A stretch of 7,388 nt of DNA from Clostridia bacterium (GTDB lineage: Bacteria > Bacillota > Clostridia > Oscillospirales > CAG-272), in the NCBI GenBank assembly GCA_017559555.1, contig JAFYRH010000266.1:1-7388 (forward strand). The letters are read 5' to 3'. The translations under genes were made by a program, and so were the position numbers. Of the stretch, positions 5,817 through 7,388 are shown in pieces; position 1 is the first letter of the stretch, and each line of letters starts with the position of its first letter. Under the pieces are notes generated by a model. It was given only the letters and a program-made list of their open reading frames with translations, was not told the origin of the DNA and ran no database searches.

Positions 5817-6953
5817 ATGAAAACACTGGGACTTTACCTGCACATTCCGTTTTGCCGCAGCAAATGCTTGTACTGTGATTTTTGTTCTTTCCCTCGCCAA
5901 GACGAGGAAAAAATGACAGAGTATGTTTCGGCACTCTTCCGCGATTTAAAAAGATACGCCCCTATTTGCCGCGAGTATGTGGTAGATACCGTCTTCTTTG
6001 GTGGCGGAACGCCCACAACGCTCCCTGCGTATCTTCTCAAAGCATTGATGGATGAAATCTATCAAAATTACAACGTTTCCCCAAATGCCGAAATCACCGC
6101 CGAATGCAATCCCGTTACGGGAGAGCGTGAGTTGTTTTCGCGCATGCGTGCGGCAGGCATCAATCGCCTGAGCATTGGCTTGCAGAGCGCGCACGAAAAC
6201 GAGCTCAAAGCGCTGGGGCGCTTGCACACGTTTGAAACCTTTGCCGCTTGCTTTGCCGATGCACGCGCGGCAGGATTTGATAACATCAGTGTAGATGTCA
6301 TGTCGGGCATTCCGCATCAAACTCCAGAGAGCCGCAAGGAGACCCTGCAAAAGGTTCTCTCACTCGGCCCCGAGCATATTTCGTCTTATGACCTTATCAT
6401 CGAGGCAGGCACACCGTTTGCGCGTAAAAGAGCTACATTGCCGCTCCCCGATGAGGATGCCGCAAGACAAATGTATCTTGAGGGAATCGCATTCCTCGCC
6501 CAAAACGGATATGCGCAATACGAAATCAGCAATTTCGCGCGCCCCGGATATGAGTCGCGTCACAACCTCAAATATTGGAATTGTGATGAGTACCTCGGCT
6601 TTGGCGTTGCGGCACATTCCGATTTTGGCGGTGAACGCTTTGGCAACTCGCGTGATATCGAAGCCTACATAAAAGGTGAGGATATCACCGAAGAGCGGGG
6701 AACACCCAATCAAGCCGAACGCGAGGACGAATACGTAATGCTCCGTTTCCGCTTGTGCGAGGGCTTGGATACTGTCGCTTTTGAGAACCGCTTTGGCACC
6801 TCTTTTGAGGATGCGTACGGCAAAAAGCTTGCACCCTTTGTGAGGACAGGGCTTGTTTGCAAAGAGGGGAACCGCTATTTCTTTTCCCGTGAGGGAATGC
6901 TTGTCAGCAACACGATTTTGTCCGAAATTTTAGATTTTGGCGAGCAAGCATAA
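5817..6953 (+). CDS. hemW: HemW, radical SAM heme chaperone (coproporphyrinogen III oxidase-like)
   Basis: This is a 378-residue radical SAM protein. The [4Fe-4S] cluster motif is C13-x3-C17-x2-C20 (HIPFCRSKCLYCDF), with a further C23. FFGGGTP follows as the SAM-binding glycine motif. RHNLKYW and the later GFGVAAHS are diagnostic of HemW as against other radical SAM enzymes, and the C-terminal HemN-like domain is complete. HemW was long annotated as an oxygen-independent coproporphyrinogen oxidase, but is now regarded as a heme-binding chaperone. I place the start at 5817, with GGAGG (5804-5808) eight bases upstream. An in-frame ATG at 5790 lies inside the ATPase gene and would add nine residues that do not fit the family. 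The five-base gap to the ATPase stop argues for co-transcription. No terminator follows before the next promoter. Confidence 0.95.
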   Translation: MKTLGLYLHIPFCRSKCLYCDFCSFPRQDEEKMTEYVSALFRDLKRYAPICREYVVDTVFFGGGTPTTLPAYLLKALMDEIYQNYNVSPNAEITAECNPVTGERELFSRMRAAGINRLSIGLQSAHENELKALGRLHTFETFAACFADARAAGFDNISVDVMSGIPHQTPESRKETLQKVLSLGPEHISSYDLIIEAGTPFARKRATLPLPDEDAARQMYLEGIAFLAQNGYAQYEISNFARPGYESRHNLKYWNCDEYLGFGVAAHSDFGGERFGNSRDIEAYIKGEDITEERGTPNQAEREDEYVMLRFRLCEGLDTVAFENRFGTSFEDAYGKKLAPFVRTGLVCKEGNRYFFSREGMLVSNTILSEILDFGEQA

Positions 6954-6960
6954 AAAACAC

Positions 6961-6989
6961 TTGACAAGTGCACGAATTTCGTGTACAAT
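6961..6989 (+). promoter_or_regulatory. Near-consensus SigA promoter for the DUF1292 gene
   Basis: TTGACA (6961-6966) and TACAAT (6984-6989) are separated by exactly 17 bases: a perfect -35 box and a -10 box one base off TATAAT. The -35 box begins seven bases after the hemW stop, so the promoter fills the intergenic space. Expected initiation is near 6995-6998, leaving a leader of about 30 bases. Its strength suggests high expression of the small downstream gene, independent of the upstream operon. Confidence 0.85.
6968..6986. promoter_or_regulatory. Operator-like dyad in the promoter spacer
   Basis: GTGCACGA (6968-6975) and TCGTGTAC (6979-6986) form an inverted repeat around ATT with one mismatched pair; the inner CACGA/TCGTG arms are perfect. 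The dyad sits between the -35 and -10 boxes and reaches into the -10 box, the place where a dimeric repressor would block RNA polymerase. No matching regulator gene is in the window, so this is inferred from geometry only. Confidence 0.45.
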
Positions 6990-7009
6990 AGTGTTACATA
7001 CTACTATTG
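6986..7009 (+). promoter_or_regulatory. Possible 5' leader hairpin of the DUF1292 mRNA
   Basis: CAATAGT (6986-6992) pairs with ACTATTG (7003-7009) across a ten-base loop. The left arm overlaps the -10 box and the likely start of transcription, so the full stem could form only in readthrough RNA from hemW. In DNA it is a seven-base dyad just ahead of the ribosome binding site (AGAGGA, 7015-7020). A role as a second protein-binding site is as likely as an RNA structure. Confidence 0.3.
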
Positions 7010-7027
7010 AAAAAAGAGGATATGACA

Positions 7028-7327
7028 ATGAACGAAAACGAACGCGAATTTTTTACGCTTGTCGATGAAGACGGCTCTGAAATCGAATTTGAAAAAATCG
7101 GTGAGATTACCTTGAACGAAAAGGTTTACTTCGCAATGATTCCCGCAGAGGCGGCAGAGAATGCACAAAACGACGGTGGCTTTTGCGAGTACGTAGTTCT
7201 CCGTCTTGAAAAGGACGAGAACGGCGAAGATACCCTTGTAAGCGTTGACGATGACGACGAATTCGACAACGTAGCCGACGTATTTGACGATATGTTCTCC
7301 GAAGAGATCGACTACGACGGCAACTAA
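7028..7327 (+). CDS. DUF1292 (YrzB-like) small acidic protein
   Basis: This is a 99-residue, strongly acidic cytoplasmic protein with no signal peptide or membrane segment. The opening FFTLVDEDGSEIEFEKIG, the central YFAMIP and YVVLRLEKDENGEDTLVSV, and the acidic tail ending near the DDMF stretch match the DUF1292 family, which includes B. subtilis YrzB. Family members are usually about 80-110 residues and have no established function. In many Firmicutes the gene lies near ruvX/yrrK; here it follows hemW alone. I choose ATG 7028 because AGAGGA (7015-7020) is seven bases upstream. An ATG at 7022 would be only one base from that site, and a TTG at 7007 lies upstream of it. The 3' half is low-complexity Asp/Glu coding sequence. 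It has its own strong promoter. Confidence 0.88.
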   Translation: MNENEREFFTLVDEDGSEIEFEKIGEITLNEKVYFAMIPAEAAENAQNDGGFCEYVVLRLEKDENGEDTLVSVDDDDEFDNVADVFDDMFSEEIDYDGN

Positions 7328-7356
7328 AACAAAAAACTTCCTGCTTAGTGCGTGAT

Positions 7357-7388
7357 GGTTCGGTGATTTGTGAACCTACAATTGATTA
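7357..7388 (+). repeat. Degenerate CCTAC-tailed palindromic repeat at the right edge
   Basis: GGTTC (7357-7361) and GAACC (7372-7376) form a five-base stem with a ten-base loop, followed by CCTAC and then AATTGATT. The stem-then-CCTAC design resembles copy D (207-235), and the ATTGATT flank matches the sequence after the clipped copy at position 1. It seems to be a decayed member of the same family. There is no T-run, so it is unlikely to be an efficient terminator for the DUF1292 gene. The window ends inside it or just after it. Confidence 0.4.

Noticed and set aside
7007..7027. TTG at 7007 or ATG at 7022 as the start of the DUF1292 protein
   Set aside because: The AGAGGA site at 7015-7020 lies after the TTG and only one base before the ATG at 7022; it fits the ATG at 7028.
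7357..7376. Terminator after the DUF1292 gene
   Set aside because: It has only five base pairs and a large loop, with no T-run after it; the CCTAC tail fits the repeat family better.

Overview
The window is a stretch of bacterial chromosome, most likely from a member of the Clostridia (Bacillota), possibly an uncultured gut lineage. This rests on several things: strong AGGAG-type ribosome binding sites, SigA-type promoters, a paired SbcD/YhaO-like nuclease and YhaN-like ATPase, a Firmicutes-style HemW, and a small acidic DUF1292 (YrzB-like) protein. Base composition is moderate by eye. No phage, transposase, rRNA, tRNA or CRISPR array is visible. All seven supported genes lie on the + strand.

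Layout. Positions 1-287 are non-coding and hold a cluster of short palindromic repeats (REP-like or MITE-like), each a GC-rich stem ending in a CCCTAC tail. A good SigA promoter (288-316) then drives three genes that overlap by ATGA junctions: an HD-domain phosphohydrolase (359-949), a four-helix membrane protein of unknown function (946-1611) and a Nudix hydrolase (1608-2072). A 146-base gap follows, containing a very long near-perfect hairpin (core 2145-2182). Next come the SbcD/YhaO-like metallophosphoesterase (2219-3283), the overlapping 843-residue SMC-like ATPase (3280-5811) and hemW (5817-6953), whose start lies 5 bases after the ATPase stop. A near-consensus SigA promoter with an operator-like dyad in its spacer (6961-6989) drives a DUF1292 protein (7028-7327). 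The window ends in a degenerate relative of the repeat seen at its beginning.

How the genes fit together. The nuclease and ATPase should form one SbcCD/Mre11-Rad50-type complex acting on DNA ends or structures. The ATPase has a predicted transmembrane hairpin where Rad50 has its zinc hook, so the complex may be membrane-tethered. The first three genes look like a small unit for nucleotide or phosphoester hydrolysis attached to a membrane protein; its substrate is unknown. HemW, a heme chaperone of the radical SAM family, appears to be simply co-transcribed. The window looks like core or housekeeping chromosome with mobile palindromic repeats in the intergenic spaces, not an obvious defence island. 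The most interesting signals are the compensatory base changes between repeat copies, the long hairpin at 2131-2195, and the membrane hairpin in the SMC-like ATPase.
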